Source of the DNA: Symsagittifera roscoffensis
Lineage: Eukaryota > Xenacoelomorpha > Acoela > Convolutidae
NCBI RefSeq assembly: GCF_963678635.1
Contig: NC_087062.1
Coordinates: 65,112,147 to 65,176,146, forward strand
Reading direction: 5' to 3'
DNA: 64,000 nt
A program made the translations under genes and the position numbers. Under the pieces are notes generated by a model. That model saw only the letters and a list, made by a program, of their open reading frames with translations, had not been told where the DNA came from and searched no databases. Numbering within the stretch: the stretch's first letter is position 1; each line of letters begins with the position of its first letter. Below, in pieces: positions 23,030 to 33,499 of the stretch.

Positions 23030-24289
23030 GTAAAATGTATTTGGAAGAATGTTGTTGCTTCAACACCAATTGGCGAAAAAAGCGGGCCACCAAAGCCCAG
23101 CCAATGGGCACAAGAAGAATTTCACAAATTTATTTTGATTTTTTTTTCTTGGAAGTATCCAAGATGCTGGATCGTATGAAAAACTCTTTGGCTCAGTATC
23201 ATCTCAATTTTGGAATAAGAGTAGAAAATATGTTTATTTAACAGCAGATGTAAAAAATCATTTTGCAGAACAAGAACGTCAATGCTTGAAGAACCAACGC
23301 TCGAACTTATTTTGACAAACGGCGATATGCTATACGTGTGATTAGAGTGGTCAAATTTGCAAGCAATTTCATTTCGATTTGTTGAGTGTGGACGTCGAAC
23401 TGAATCTGTTCTTCAAAAGCTTTAAATTTGGACAAGTTAAACTTAGACGTTTTGCGAGGTTTCATTGAGACCCATTAAAAGGTAGACCACGAATCGGTCA
23501 TAACGAGACAAGATGTCAAGCTTGTAGTTGAACTTATTTTCGATTAAAGCGCAGTAAGAAGTCCTGTGACTTTTTTGTACGACAATGAACCGGTGATGTT
23601 GGAGGACAAATTGCTGATGTTTAACAATGCGGTTTCGTTTCATTCCGGATGGTTTGAAGTTTTTCTATTGTTGAAAGTTTATCAGCATTATCACGAAACG
23701 TTAGTGTGCTTTCGCTTCCTGGCTTACTGCTCTAGTGGGCCTTGGGGCTTTTCCAATTTGTAGTCCGGTTGCAAGCCAGCGAAAAAATTTGTTTTGTGCT
23801 CGAACTGAGCTTTCTGAATTGCAGTGTTTTCTTTAAACACTGCACAATTCCACAACGGATTTTAAACTTTGCACTGAAGGCACGGAGGATATGTTTTTTC
23901 TAAATCAATTTTCAGCAGCTGCAGCAAAGAATTTAGTGCGTTGGTTTGTGGAACTCAATTTTTAGAGCTTCTTATGTTTTCAATTTTTTTCTGGCAGACA
24001 CGAACAAGATCATATGCTTCTGCGTCGCGCGGAGCCTGTCATGGGAATCCGACACTGTTAGCTGTTTCCAACATCGCTTAACTGAGTGGATACACCAGTA
24101 CTATTTCATGTTATGTGGCTGTTAGGAAAGAACGTGGTTCGAGACTGAAGTACTCCACAAGTCGTATTGGAATCCTAGTGATTTGAAAACAACTGCAAGA
24201 CTAGATATACGTGACGTAAAGCTGATGATGTTTTTCGAATTTTGCCTTTCCTGTGGAGGGAAATAAGATAATTTATCTAGCTGAGCACC
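23030..24289 (+). repeat. 1.26 kb direct repeat, copy 2
   Basis: Second copy of 21233-22513, same orientation, about 1797 bases downstream. Differences include loss of about 30 bases near 23690 relative to copy 1 and several frame-changing indels. After the shared GAGCA end the copies diverge completely. Confidence 0.85.
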
Positions 24290-24369
24290 ATCAATTGTCT
24301 GTGGCAGTAATTAGTCTCTCTAGGGCTCACAGAGTGCTTTTGTGCAAAGTAAAAAAGTCAATATCCGAG

Positions 24370-24665
24370 TTTGCAGCTTTCGCTTTTCCGGGTACAAGAG
24401 AATTTTTATATGACAATTTGACATTACAAATTGTGGACATTGATTAAATCCCACTTTTGAATCGGCCAAACCATACAGGTCACTGCAAAAAATTCCTTTC
24501 AAATGAGGAAATTTTTTTTTGGCAGGGTAACTTTCTAGCTTGGTGATTTGATTTAGACCAGATCATGATTGGTGATGAGCTTGTTGTATGCAGCAGTGGA
24601 TGACGGGGTTTGTTTGTATTTACACCTCTGAGTGTTGACCAACCGCCTTTGGTCGTTTGCTGTGG
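24370..24665 (+). repeat. Diverged direct repeat B, copy 1
   Basis: Matches 26005-26280 through shared blocks such as AATCCCACTTTTGAATCG, GACCAGATCATGATTGG and CTTTTGGTCGTTT-like sequence. It is clearly older than the 1.3 kb pair. Confidence 0.7.
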
Positions 24666-25352
24666 TTAATTTGTTGGATTGCCATGCATGGAATGTTGTG
24701 GGATGAACTGGAGAATTGATAAACAACCGATGGTTGCTTGATATTTTTAAGGAAGGAATGCGATTGTTGACAATTTGATCGGAGCAACGTTGCGGTTTGC
24801 AAATGACTGGCAAACAAAACTTTAACTGTTTGCTGAGCTGACAGAGAACGTCTGCTGAGCGATCATCATAGGGCTTGCGGCTGGGGTAGTTTGATATAAT
24901 AGGGTGTCTGCATGCGCGCAGATGGCTTCAGAAGGTGGTCGAAGGCAAATGCATTTGCGGTTCGTATGAGCTATATACCTAGATCCGCGGCAAACTAACA
25001 ATGTTATTTGCGGGAGTTTGATTGCCTGCAGCCTAGGTTCTAACCGCTTTCGAGCAAACTGTCGTTCTGTAGAACACTCTGCATCATGATCAAGTTTCTT
25101 CTAAACGGCGGTTTAATAATTGAAAAAGACAAAAAAAACTTTCGTCGTTTTTGCGAGAACTACTTGCTGGTCATCTTCTGCCCTGAATTCAAAACAATCT
25201 TTGGCTAATTCTAAGGCTTTGACTTTTTTTGTGGTGACAAGTCCAAAAAATATATCGAGTCGTTGCACTGTATAAGTGGAGTTTCACTATGCGTGGACGG
25301 GGTCATACGCTCACAGTTTTTCTCTATTCTTTTTTGCAGGCAATTACTAGAT
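24666..25352. other. Unique stretch between repeats
   Basis: It has a somewhat higher G+C content near 24840-25050. I see no gene, RNA or transposon end here. Confidence 0.35.
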
Positions 25353-25361
25353 ATTTCTAGT

Positions 25362-25818
25362 GGGTCTAGGACAACAAGCCGACGGGACTTCAAGCCGAAG
25401 GGACTTCAAGCCGAAATTAAAACTTTACAAGCACCCCAAAACGCTATTTTATCATCTGTAAAACGTTGCTTTTCTAAAATTTTGGCAAGTTTAGTCCATA
25501 ATAAGCGTTATTCATGACAATGCACCACTTGTGATTCGCATCCGTTAATAACATCAGCCGGTTTTTGAAATGCATAAATTATAAACATGAAAAATGCCTT
25601 CAACCATGTTTTAGATTTCAACTTTCCGAAACATCATTTGGAGGCTTAATTTGTACCCAAACGCCAATAACTAGTGAAGAAAGATCATGAAATTCAGAAA
25701 TTCTTCAAAAAAGTTTTCAAATTATTCATATTTCACGACTTTATAAGGAACTATTCGGCTTGAAGTCCCTAATTTTACAATTCGGCTTGAAGTCCCGTCG
25801 GCTTGATGTCCGGCACCC
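25362..25818. mobile_element. Non-autonomous DNA transposon (457 bp) with 9 bp target duplication
   Basis: Starts GGGTCTAGGACA and ends with the complement of GGGTGCCGGACA. The terminal inverted repeats are about 38 bases and include CAAGCCGACGGGACTTCAAG. The motif GGGACTTCAAGCCGAA is repeated a second time at each end as a subterminal repeat. Identical 9-base ATTTCTAGT flanks it at 25353-25361 and 25819-25827, the footprint of a transposase making a 9-base (or 8-base plus shared) target duplication, as in Mutator-like or similar superfamilies. The interior has no transposase, so it would need one in trans. Confidence 0.85.
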
Positions 25819-26004
25819 ATTTCTAGTATGTATGTTGCTTTTCCTTTTGAAATTTGTGTTCTGTCATATTAATTATTTAAATTCTTGGTTGAACTAATAT
25901 CAATAAGTATTGGATATCTGTTGATGTTTCACCTAATTAATCGCTGCTAACTCACTCAAAACGGTGACTAATATTTTCTGTGATTGAAATTAAGGCTGTT
26001 TGTT

Positions 26005-26280
26005 TGCTTTCGCTCTTCCTGATATAAGGGATTTTTGCTTAGAAATCGTGAACGTTGATTCAATCCCACTTTTGAATCGACCAAACCATGCAGGCCATTG
26101 CAAAAGATTACCATTAAATGAGGTTAGTTTTTGCTTTGGCCGGGGAACTTTCAAGCTAATGTCCAGATTCAGACCAGATCATGATTGGGGATTGGCTTGT
26201 TGTTTGCAGCTGTGGTTGGAGGGATTGGTTCGTACTCACACCACGGAGTGGTGACCAGCAGCTTTTGGTCGTTTTCCTTT
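26005..26280 (+). repeat. Diverged direct repeat B, copy 2
   Basis: Second copy of 24370-24665, about 1.64 kb downstream. The 457 bp transposon lies between the two. Confidence 0.7.
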
Positions 26281-26387
26281 TTAGACGTAATTTTTATTGC
26301 AAACCAATTTGCTGCCGATTTTTTGTGTTTAATGAGCCCAATCAACATTAGCCTTTGTTTATGTTCAGCTTCTGAAAAAACTCAAAT

Positions 26388-26455
26388 CCGGTAGAGTTCG
26401 AACCATCAAGCTAGAGATTGTCATTGGGCTATGCTAACCGCTGTACTAAGCGTCC
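26388..26455 (-). repeat. tRNA-like sequence, likely tRNA-derived repeat
   Basis: On the - strand it begins GGACGCTTAGTACAGCGG, with a D-arm-like GCTTAG...GGTTAGC, and has the B box TGGTTCGAACTC (26404-26393). The ends do not form an acceptor stem and the anticodon arm is unclear, so a functional tRNA is unlikely. Confidence 0.5.
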
Positions 26456-27290
26456 TTTGAAATGAGCACTTGTAATTGCTTTCTACTAGCGACATCAACT
26501 TGCTGTCGTACTAATTTTATCCTAATGCAAAAAAAACTTTGACGAATGGAAAGCGTTTCCATAGTTTTGTTTCCATTTTTTTTCCATAAAAATGAATAAA
26601 TCTGTTTCTAATTTGTATAAAATTGTTAACAAAAAGTCGACTAATTATATTGTTTTTTAAAATTCGTTTGGAAAGGAAACAAAAAAACTGACAAAAAAGG
26701 ATTTGAATTGATTAAGAATTTTTCATTTGTTTTCATTTGGCGTTGTAGGCTACTTTTTTGTACCAAACTAATTTAGTTTTAGATCAATGCAAATCATTTT
26801 ATTGGGGTCTTTGATGCATTATCTTTATATTAGCGATTGCAAACCATTTCTTGTCATTACGGGTTCAGCTTTTATGTTTGGATTAGCATTTCTTAAGTTT
26901 TAACTGAATAAGCGCATAGCTACTTTGCTGAGGACTAGCATTTGACAAAAAAACTCAAGTGTAAACAACAACAACCTACTGTTTCTGCGATAAACATGAG
27001 ATTTGCATTTCAAAGAGGACATCCCTCATGATGGAGGAATTGAAAGTCGGAAAATTGTTTTCAATTTTTTTAGCCAAATAAAATAAAGTATTCCTCAGTT
27101 TCTAAGAAATTGCAAAAGGCTCAAAGACAATGAACAAATCCAGCCCAGTAAAATTAAAACCAATGGATTGGAGAAGTAGCAGATATTTGAATTTGCAAAT
27201 GTTGCGAAATTGAAGTAGTGTATTGGTAAAAACTTGAAGCTGATTTTGAAAATAAAACAAAAATTGTTTTTTTTTTCGTTTTCCAACCCA
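26456..27290. other. AT-rich intergenic DNA
   Basis: No gene, RNA or repeat recognised. It is mostly A/T-rich low-complexity sequence. Confidence 0.4.
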
Positions 27291-27915
27291 CCTCACAGGA
27301 TCATGAATTTGGCGCTTTTCCTTCCCCCCTCTCATCAGATAAGAGTCAACTTTTTGGAGTAACGAGGGTTTTTACAAGATTAATCATGAAGACCAAACTT
27401 GTGTGTCATGGCCTAATTCGTTCGCATGCCAATTGTCGTAACATTCGGATAACGTGAAAAAAAATCACTAGTAAAGCTTCGCAGGTGGGGGAAAGGAAAA
27501 AGAGCCATCACTTTTATGGTGGAATGAGAGGTTTTACAAGGTTAATAATGAAGACCAAATATGTTTTGAACACCCTAATTAGTCCGCCTGTCAATTTGGC
27601 ATTTTTTCCTTCCCCCCCCCCCCCCCCCCCCCCCCCCCACCTCACACGACCATCAACTTTATGGTTTAACGAGTGGTTTTACAAGGTTATTTATGATGAA
27701 GACCAAATATGTTTGCCATGGCATAATCAGTGTGCATGTCAATTTTCATGACAATCGGCCAATGTGAACAAAAATTTTAATTACAAAAATTTGCAGGTGG
27801 GGGGGGGGGGGGGAAGGAAAAAGAGCCGTCAATTTTCATAACGATTGGATATTGTAATCGGTAATTTTACTAGTAAAAAATTGCAGGTGGGGAGAAGGAA
27901 AAAGAGCCGCCTGTT
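27291..27915. repeat. Cluster of second-type small elements with poly-C/poly-G tracts
   Basis: Three successive copies contain TTTTACAAGGTTAATAATGA-like and GAAGACCAAATATG-like blocks, each bounded by CTTCCCCCC...CACCTCA on one side and GCAGGTGGGG...GGAAAAAGAGCC on the other. It includes a 27-base C run (27612-27638) and a 15-base G run (27799-27813), expansions of the bordering purine/pyrimidine ends. Confidence 0.7.
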
Positions 27916-28356
27916 CAAGCTGACACGTTTTAATGCAGTTTACTACATAACCTTTAAAACACATTCAGACATTGAATTTGAGAAAAAACCAAGGGGAGAC
28001 TGGAAAAGAGCCCCGTTCCCTCTATCGTGAAAGTACCCCCTATTTCAGAAACATTTTCATTAGAGTATCAACCTAATGTCTGAAATTATCAGCTGAGAAC
28101 ATGATTTTTATACGGAGGGAGACATTATAATGCAAAAACAAATAATACTGGAAACCGATTACAACTCGTAGATTTCGCTTGCAATTTGCTTATTCCGCGA
28201 TAGTGCAAATCCAATGCATGACCGAATGAAAATTTGTTTATGGACTCCGCAAAACTGTTCTTGGTTCCTCATATTTTGTTATGGATTCCGCAAATTTTGC
28301 TGATTGTTGGAGCGATTTGTTAAAATACAATGTTTTAGCCAATTGTTCGTAGATTC

Positions 28357-28535
28357 GGCTCCTTTCCAGTCCCCCTTTTCAAAATACCGAGTTCTATGTT
28401 TGTTTTACGTGTTATTACGGCTAAATGCGTGATGTTACGCTGTAAAGTATGAAGAACAAATCTTTATTGCATTTGGGACAAGGTTAAATAAGCTTTTCAA
28501 AATTGAATTTGAAAAGGGGGACGGAAAAGTGCCGT
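28357..28535 (-). mobile_element. MITE-like GGCTC(T/C)TTTCC element
   Basis: Begins GGCTCCTTTCCAGTCCCCC and ends GGGGGACGGAAAAGTGCCG. The core TTTTACGTGTTATTACGGCT and GCGTGATGTTACG matches the reverse complement of the other copies. It lies about 200 bases outside the left LTR. Confidence 0.65.
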
Positions 28536-28734
28536 AGATTTTACTACCACAAAAATATCACTGAAAAAATTGGTTTTGTGGATTCCGTGACAAAACTGTT
28601 TTGAACCTGTTGCGGAATTCACTTTAAAAATTCCTTCCCCACTTTCAGTGGTCGGAACAACAACAGTTATCTGGGAACTACAATTGAACGGAGCCCAAAT
28701 TTCAGTTTCTAACTCGATGAAATGAGCCCTAATT

Positions 28735-29045
28735 GAGTTATGTACAAGTGACTGTAATTTCAGATAAGGTACACCGTCTGCTCGTCACGCTATCTTTTTT
28801 TGGGCCGGATAGATTCGTGCAACTTCTTAGTCTAATACCGATCTCAATCTTACTCCTATATCTAGTGTATACTGGTTTATCCGAGTTAGTTGGAGGAGAA
28901 AAACTGGAAGAGAACAACTGTTTTCTAAGTTTTATTCAATAAGTGTAAATGTTAGAGATGGAATATGATTGGTTAGTTATAAAAATTTTATAGTGATATT
29001 TCATCATAAATATAATTGGTCTATAAATGCTAGTTTAGAACTGGT
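28735..29045 (-). repeat. Left LTR (3' LTR of the - strand element)
   Basis: 311 bases from GAGTTATGTAC to GAACTGGT, matching 58229-58605 in the same orientation. Shared blocks include GCCGGATAGATTCGTGCAAC, TAATACCGATCT and TAATTGGTCTATAAATGC. The ends are not the usual TG...CA. Compared with the right copy it lacks an 11-base, an ~18-base and a ~44-base segment. Confidence 0.8.
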
Positions 29046-30611
29046 TTAGAGAGTTTTTAGTTTTTAATTGTATGATGTAGTGAAGGACTGGTGATGTAGT
29101 TTCTTTTTGAAGTTGCGAGCATTGACTTCTTGGAGAAAGGAGAAGTGTGGCTGTTTGTGTTTGACGGAGGAAAATTGTTATGTTCGTGTTTTTAGATGGG
29201 TCTCGTTGATCGTGGTAGTCTTGGGTGTTTGTGTCAAGACTTCTGATCGATGCCTTGATGTATCGATTTCGTTAAGTTTAGAGCAAGACTACATGCAGGG
29301 TGAAGTTTCATTTTTTCGTGTGAAGTGCCAAGTGACTAGGATTGGTACGTGTAGTCAACATCGAGATGGCCATTGGTCTGGTTCAATGGTTTTTTTGCTG
29401 CGATATTGAGTCCATACTTTAAATCCTTTGAGGGTAGTGACTTTAGGCAGCAAATCGAATAGATTTGACATTCGGAAGTTGGAATGTGATTGGGTTGTCG
29501 TCTCCTTTGCTGCTCGTTCCTTGGGCTCTAAGAAATCTATACATACTGCAGATATGGTTTACATATATAATTACCTTTTATTAATTAAGTTTTAGTTATG
29601 ATTTGTTATTAATTGTTATTGCAAAAGCGTTTTACTTTAGTTTGGTAATTGTTTATGATTCGCTCACACTGGAGCAACTCTTGGCAAAAATAGAGTATGG
29701 GTCACAAAGTGTGGTGCAGCGCGGTGGGTTAGGCCGGTTTTAGAGCATGCTCAGGACATCCCTTTGGTTGGTGAGGCCAGGGGTATATTTCTTTGGTCTC
29801 TTTGTGCAGAGACTCTTTTTGTGTTTTATTTCGTTTTTATTACTTGTTTTTCTCTTTTTTGTTTTGACTGTGTCCTTTTCTCAAAAATGGAATCTTTTGG
29901 TTTGGGTTTGTCTTTCAATTTTTTTGTGTTTTACTGGATTGCGGTAAAACTTGAAGGTGGTTTTGTGACGTTAGTAAGCTGCGTTGATTATTTCAGTTCA
30001 CTATATAATTCCTTCCAACCGATTTAAAGGAAAGTTTGAAACGTGTGAAAACTAGTTAGAATTGTTATCAGTGAAAGTTAAATTTCAAAGCTCATTATTT
30101 GAACAATTCTTCGTGGGGGATCTGTGCGCTTGTGGAAAGAGTGTGTAATTTATGAACGAGTGAGTGATTCAAATTTATAAAAGAAGCCTCTTGTAAAAAA
30201 GTTAAGTCTATTAATTTATCTGCAATTTTTTTCTAATTTTACTACATTGAAATATTAATTTTACTGCTTTTGGGGAATTTAATTTATTAATTTACTGGCT
30301 TGTGAAAGGGAATTTATTGCTTTTGAGGATTATTTATGAACTTACTGCTATTTAGAGGTAAATTTTACTGCTTTCATTTATACTGCAATTTGTCAAATTG
30401 AGTTTTAAAATTCTAGAAAAAAGTTTTCAATATGTTTTGTATTTTTATTTGTTTAAGATGAGTGTGTGATTAAATCTAAAAAGAAAAGTGAAACCTTTAT
30501 GAAGAATGATTAGTTGTGTTTTGGAATTTATTAGTGAAAGATACCTAATTATACTTACTCATCGTTGGTAAAAAATCCATTTAGGAAAAATTTTGAATAG
30601 TGCCGATGAGG
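29046..30611. other. 3' untranslated part of the retroelement
   Basis: No credible frame on the - strand. Plus-strand open frames (29107-29409, 29764-30027) have no recognisable features and are probably chance. A clear polypurine tract next to the LTR is not seen; the - strand there is A-rich (AAAAACTAAAAACTCTC). Confidence 0.4.
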
Positions 30612-31094
30612 TTAAGAGTTAGCAAGTAAGCGGGTGATATTTTTAGTTTGCAGTAGAGGCCATAGGAGTTCAAGTGCTTTGATGATCTTTTGCTCTTCAC
30701 TACTTGGTGAGAAATCGTGCGGAGTGTTTTGGATTAGATTATAAAGTTTATGGTTATAGTTAGTGCTGTGAATATATTCCAGGATTGGGACTTCAACGGG
30801 CCGCATATACTCCTGAGGTATAATTAGTGGACGGGATTCATCAATCTTGAAATTTTTGGTTGATGGGCAAAATATATACTTTTGTCGTATAGGATCGTAA
30901 TTTCTGCTGATACCTTGCATATTAGTGTCTTTTATACAGTATGTGAAATTTAAGAAGAAGGGTGAAGTATATTTAGAGTTAATAAGTTGAAAACGATCTT
31001 GCGGGTTTCGTGATGGTGATGGTGTATTAGTTTTGTAATGGTGTTGGATAAATTTATAATAAGTGTATGTGTGAGTTTGTTTTGTGCGTAACAT
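30612..31094 (-). CDS. Unrecognised 3' open frame of retroelement (160 aa)
   Basis: The longest intact frame near the 3' end of the element. The N-terminal part is rich in Thr, Tyr, His and Lys, and the middle contains a PRPLIIPQEYMRP-like proline stretch. It has no zinc finger, membrane segment or catalytic motif that I can see. Its place, downstream of RNase H on the same strand, is where envelope or accessory frames sit in Ty3/gypsy elements. It may be a remnant of a longer frame with the 31232-31573 frame. The function is unknown. Confidence 0.4.
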   Translation of the reverse strand: MLRTKQTHTYTYYKFIQHHYKTNTPSPSRNPQDRFQLINSKYTSPFFLNFTYCIKDTNMQGISRNYDPIRQKYIFCPSTKNFKIDESRPLIIPQEYMRPVEVPILEYIHSTNYNHKLYNLIQNTPHDFSPSSEEQKIIKALELLWPLLQTKNITRLLANS

Positions 31095-31231
31095 TATTTG
31101 ATGTGAGCAGTAAAAGTCGCGTTCTTTTGGTGTTAAAAATTGAAAGTTAGTAAAAAATGGTTAGATTTATTGAAATAGGGGTCGTAGGTTTTTGTGTCGC
31201 GAAGTGCTGTAGAAATAACATGATCAAATTT

Positions 31232-31573
31232 TTAATTCATGCAGTTGATGGTAGATACATCTTGAGATCTTTTGAAAAGTTTTTCAGTTAATTGGGGGTT
31301 AGCGTTAGTATCGTCTTCTAAAAAGGTATCTCCCATGTATCGTGCAATGGCGTGATCATATTGGTTAATGGAAAATCGGTTTGCTTTTTGTGCAGTGAAT
31401 CTACTTAGTGTTTTGGTTAGTCCGATGGCTGTGAATTGTTTTTCATGAAGTTCTGTGGTTAGGTGATGTAATCGAGTGAGACACAATTCATTGTCGTCTG
31501 GTTTATTATATAATGGGAGGGATAATGGGTTACTGAAACAATAATATGAGGTCCATGAAAAAGTGGGAAACAA
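31232..31573 (-). CDS. Unrecognised 3' open frame of retroelement (113 aa)
   Basis: An open frame with several aromatic residues at its start (FPTFSWTSYYCF) followed by a helical, charged region (TTELHEKQFTAIGLTKTLSRF). It has no known domain. It lies between two other - strand frames of the same element and is likely a fragment of a broken longer gene. Confidence 0.35.
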   Translation of the reverse strand: MFPTFSWTSYYCFSNPLSLPLYNKPDDNELCLTRLHHLTTELHEKQFTAIGLTKTLSRFTAQKANRFSINQYDHAIARYMGDTFLEDDTNANPQLTEKLFKRSQDVSTINCMN

Positions 31574-31721
31574 GGCATGTTCATTAACGTAAGTTCGTTG
31601 ATCGTTTTTAGTATTTGTTTGATAGTATGGGTACTGTGGAAAAAAGGGTGAGCCCTCTTGTAGGAATTCTTTTGTGTTAGTATGAAGTGGGTGAGCTGAA
31701 AACGTTCGAGGTGGTCAAGTT

Positions 31722-31961
31722 TCAGAAAGCATTTGGCATTTGGGCATTGGGATGCTTACATTTAAGTAGTCGGTGGGCTCGGGTTTCTTCAGTAAGGGAT
31801 GCTGGGTTTGAGAAGTCGGAGGATGTCATGGTTTGTGATAGATGATGAATTGTTAGTGTGCTAGGGTTTTGAAGTTGTAGTTGTAGCGTTATAAAATTTT
31901 CTAATTCATTTTCGAGTTCTTCATCAACGGGGCTAGAGGGGTCAGGTGTGTCGCTGGTCAT
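31722..31961 (-). pseudogene. Fragmentary Ser/Thr/Pro-rich frame of retroelement
   Basis: 79 residues, acidic and polar (start MTSDTPDPSSPVDEELENEL). Together with 31984-32304, also Ser/Pro/Thr-rich, it forms a low-complexity stretch in neighbouring frames. There is no recognisable domain. Confidence 0.3.
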
Positions 31962-31983
31962 TGGGGAGAAAATTGGGGTTGCA

Positions 31984-32304
31984 TCAGTATAGGACGAAGG
32001 GGCTGAAGAAGGTTAATCGAGAATTTGGGTATGGAGTGGTTGAAAGGGGGTTGGAAAAAATAGATGGGCTTGGCTTGGAGTCTGCGAATTGATCTCGGGT
32101 TTCAAAATCAGAGTTGTTAAATTGTGAAATTGTGTGGAAAACTGTGTTTGTGGAAGTGTCATCTGAATCCATGCTTGGTGAATTAATAGTGCATGATGGT
32201 ACAATTAAGGGAGTGGAATCAGAAGGTGATATGTTTGGAGAGTGACGTTGGAGATTGGATGGGTATGAAAGGGAACGGTTGAGGGATCTAATCTGGCGGC
32301 TCAT
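31984..32304 (-). pseudogene. Ser/Pro/Asn-rich frame of retroelement (106 aa)
   Basis: A polar low-complexity frame (start MSRQIRSLNRSLSYPSNLQR). No domain recognised. It may be a linker or disordered part of a 3' protein of the element. Confidence 0.3.
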
Positions 32305-32941
32305 CGTGGGCTAAAAAAATTGGTTGTTCCGAGAACGGAATTAAGTGATATGTGGCTGTTCTATAATTTTTTCATACGTTTTTTCTGCGTTTGGTTGGTG
32401 GGCTAATGTGTGAGTAACTGGAATTTGTCGATAACTATGACTTGCAGAGATGTGCTCTGTTAGGGCTATATTCCTGTAATTTCGTGGTGCTAAAGATAAT
32501 GGATGGTTATCATGTAAAGTGTGTAATTGTGGTGCAGTAGGTGTTGTATTTTTTTTGTCTTGTGACTTATTATATGCATTAGGTGTAATTGATAGTTTTT
32601 TGTTATATTCATTTATTTGAGCGTCTAAAAGGATTTTGTTAATTGAGGTTAAAAATTTTCAGAAAATTCCTGAGAAAAATATGCGTGCTAGACTTGCTTG
32701 TTTGTTTAGTTGTGTATGTATTGCGCATGTATTATAGGTTACTTTCAATAAGGAAAAAAGAAAACCAAAAAAGTTAAACATTGCACATAATGTAGTCAAT
32801 CTTTCTAAGATGTAGTAGGGCCATCCTAAAAGGCGAGAAGTTCATTTTTCATTTTCACAAAACTAAATATATTTACGGGTGATATATTTTGTGGACGTAT
32901 TTTTCACCGTTCAAACAAATGTAATCTTTTACATCTTTAAA

Positions 32942-33499
32942 CTATTCATTGTAGTCTTGTGAATAGATGTCTGAAAATCCTGCGGTTTCTGCAAGTTTTC
33001 TTGAGGTTTGGTCTATGAATTGTCTTTGTATTGTATCCACTTTCGTAAGGAGTTCTTGAAATTGTTGTGTACGGGAGTGAGGTATATTTGATCTAGAGTA
33101 TATACTTATTGATTGTAAATCTGTATTTGGGTTTCTAGCAATAAATCTGGTACTTTTTGGTGAAAATTTCTTTAACCGTTGAATAATTGTAGGATATGGT
33201 GTGAGAAGATAATATTTATCTTCATCGGGATTTAATTGTACACCATTGTGGCTATTTTCAGATCCACATGGGGCAGCTGTATCCCAAAAAAATGTTCTTC
33301 TAGTAAGTGTGTCACTAAAATGTACTTTATTTTTGTAGAATACCGGGATTCTTTTGATACATCTTTTGTCTTCAAATACATATAATGGTGATATTTTTTC
33401 CGTACATGTGTAATACCATATCATATTTTTTTCGTAGTCGGTAAAATTTGATCTATTTCCTGACAAAAAATATCCTGCACAAGTAATTTTATGAATCAT
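32942..33499 (-). CDS. Unrecognised Cys-containing frame of retroelement, possibly envelope-like (185 aa)
   Basis: The largest intact frame of the element. The first half has four spaced cysteines, an NFT glycosylation sequon and many aromatic residues, as in an extracellular domain. The last ~40 residues (QQFQELLTKVDTIQRQFIDQ) look helical. No signal peptide or membrane anchor lies within this frame. Its position 3' of pol would suit an envelope-like gene, but that is inference only; I recognise no family. The opposite-strand frame at 33498-33866 is judged a shadow. Confidence 0.4.
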   Translation of the reverse strand: MIHKITCAGYFLSGNRSNFTDYEKNMIWYYTCTEKISPLYVFEDKRCIKRIPVFYKNKVHFSDTLTRRTFFWDTAAPCGSENSHNGVQLNPDEDKYYLLTPYPTIIQRLKKFSPKSTRFIARNPNTDLQSISIYSRSNIPHSRTQQFQELLTKVDTIQRQFIDQTSRKLAETAGFSDIYSQDYNE

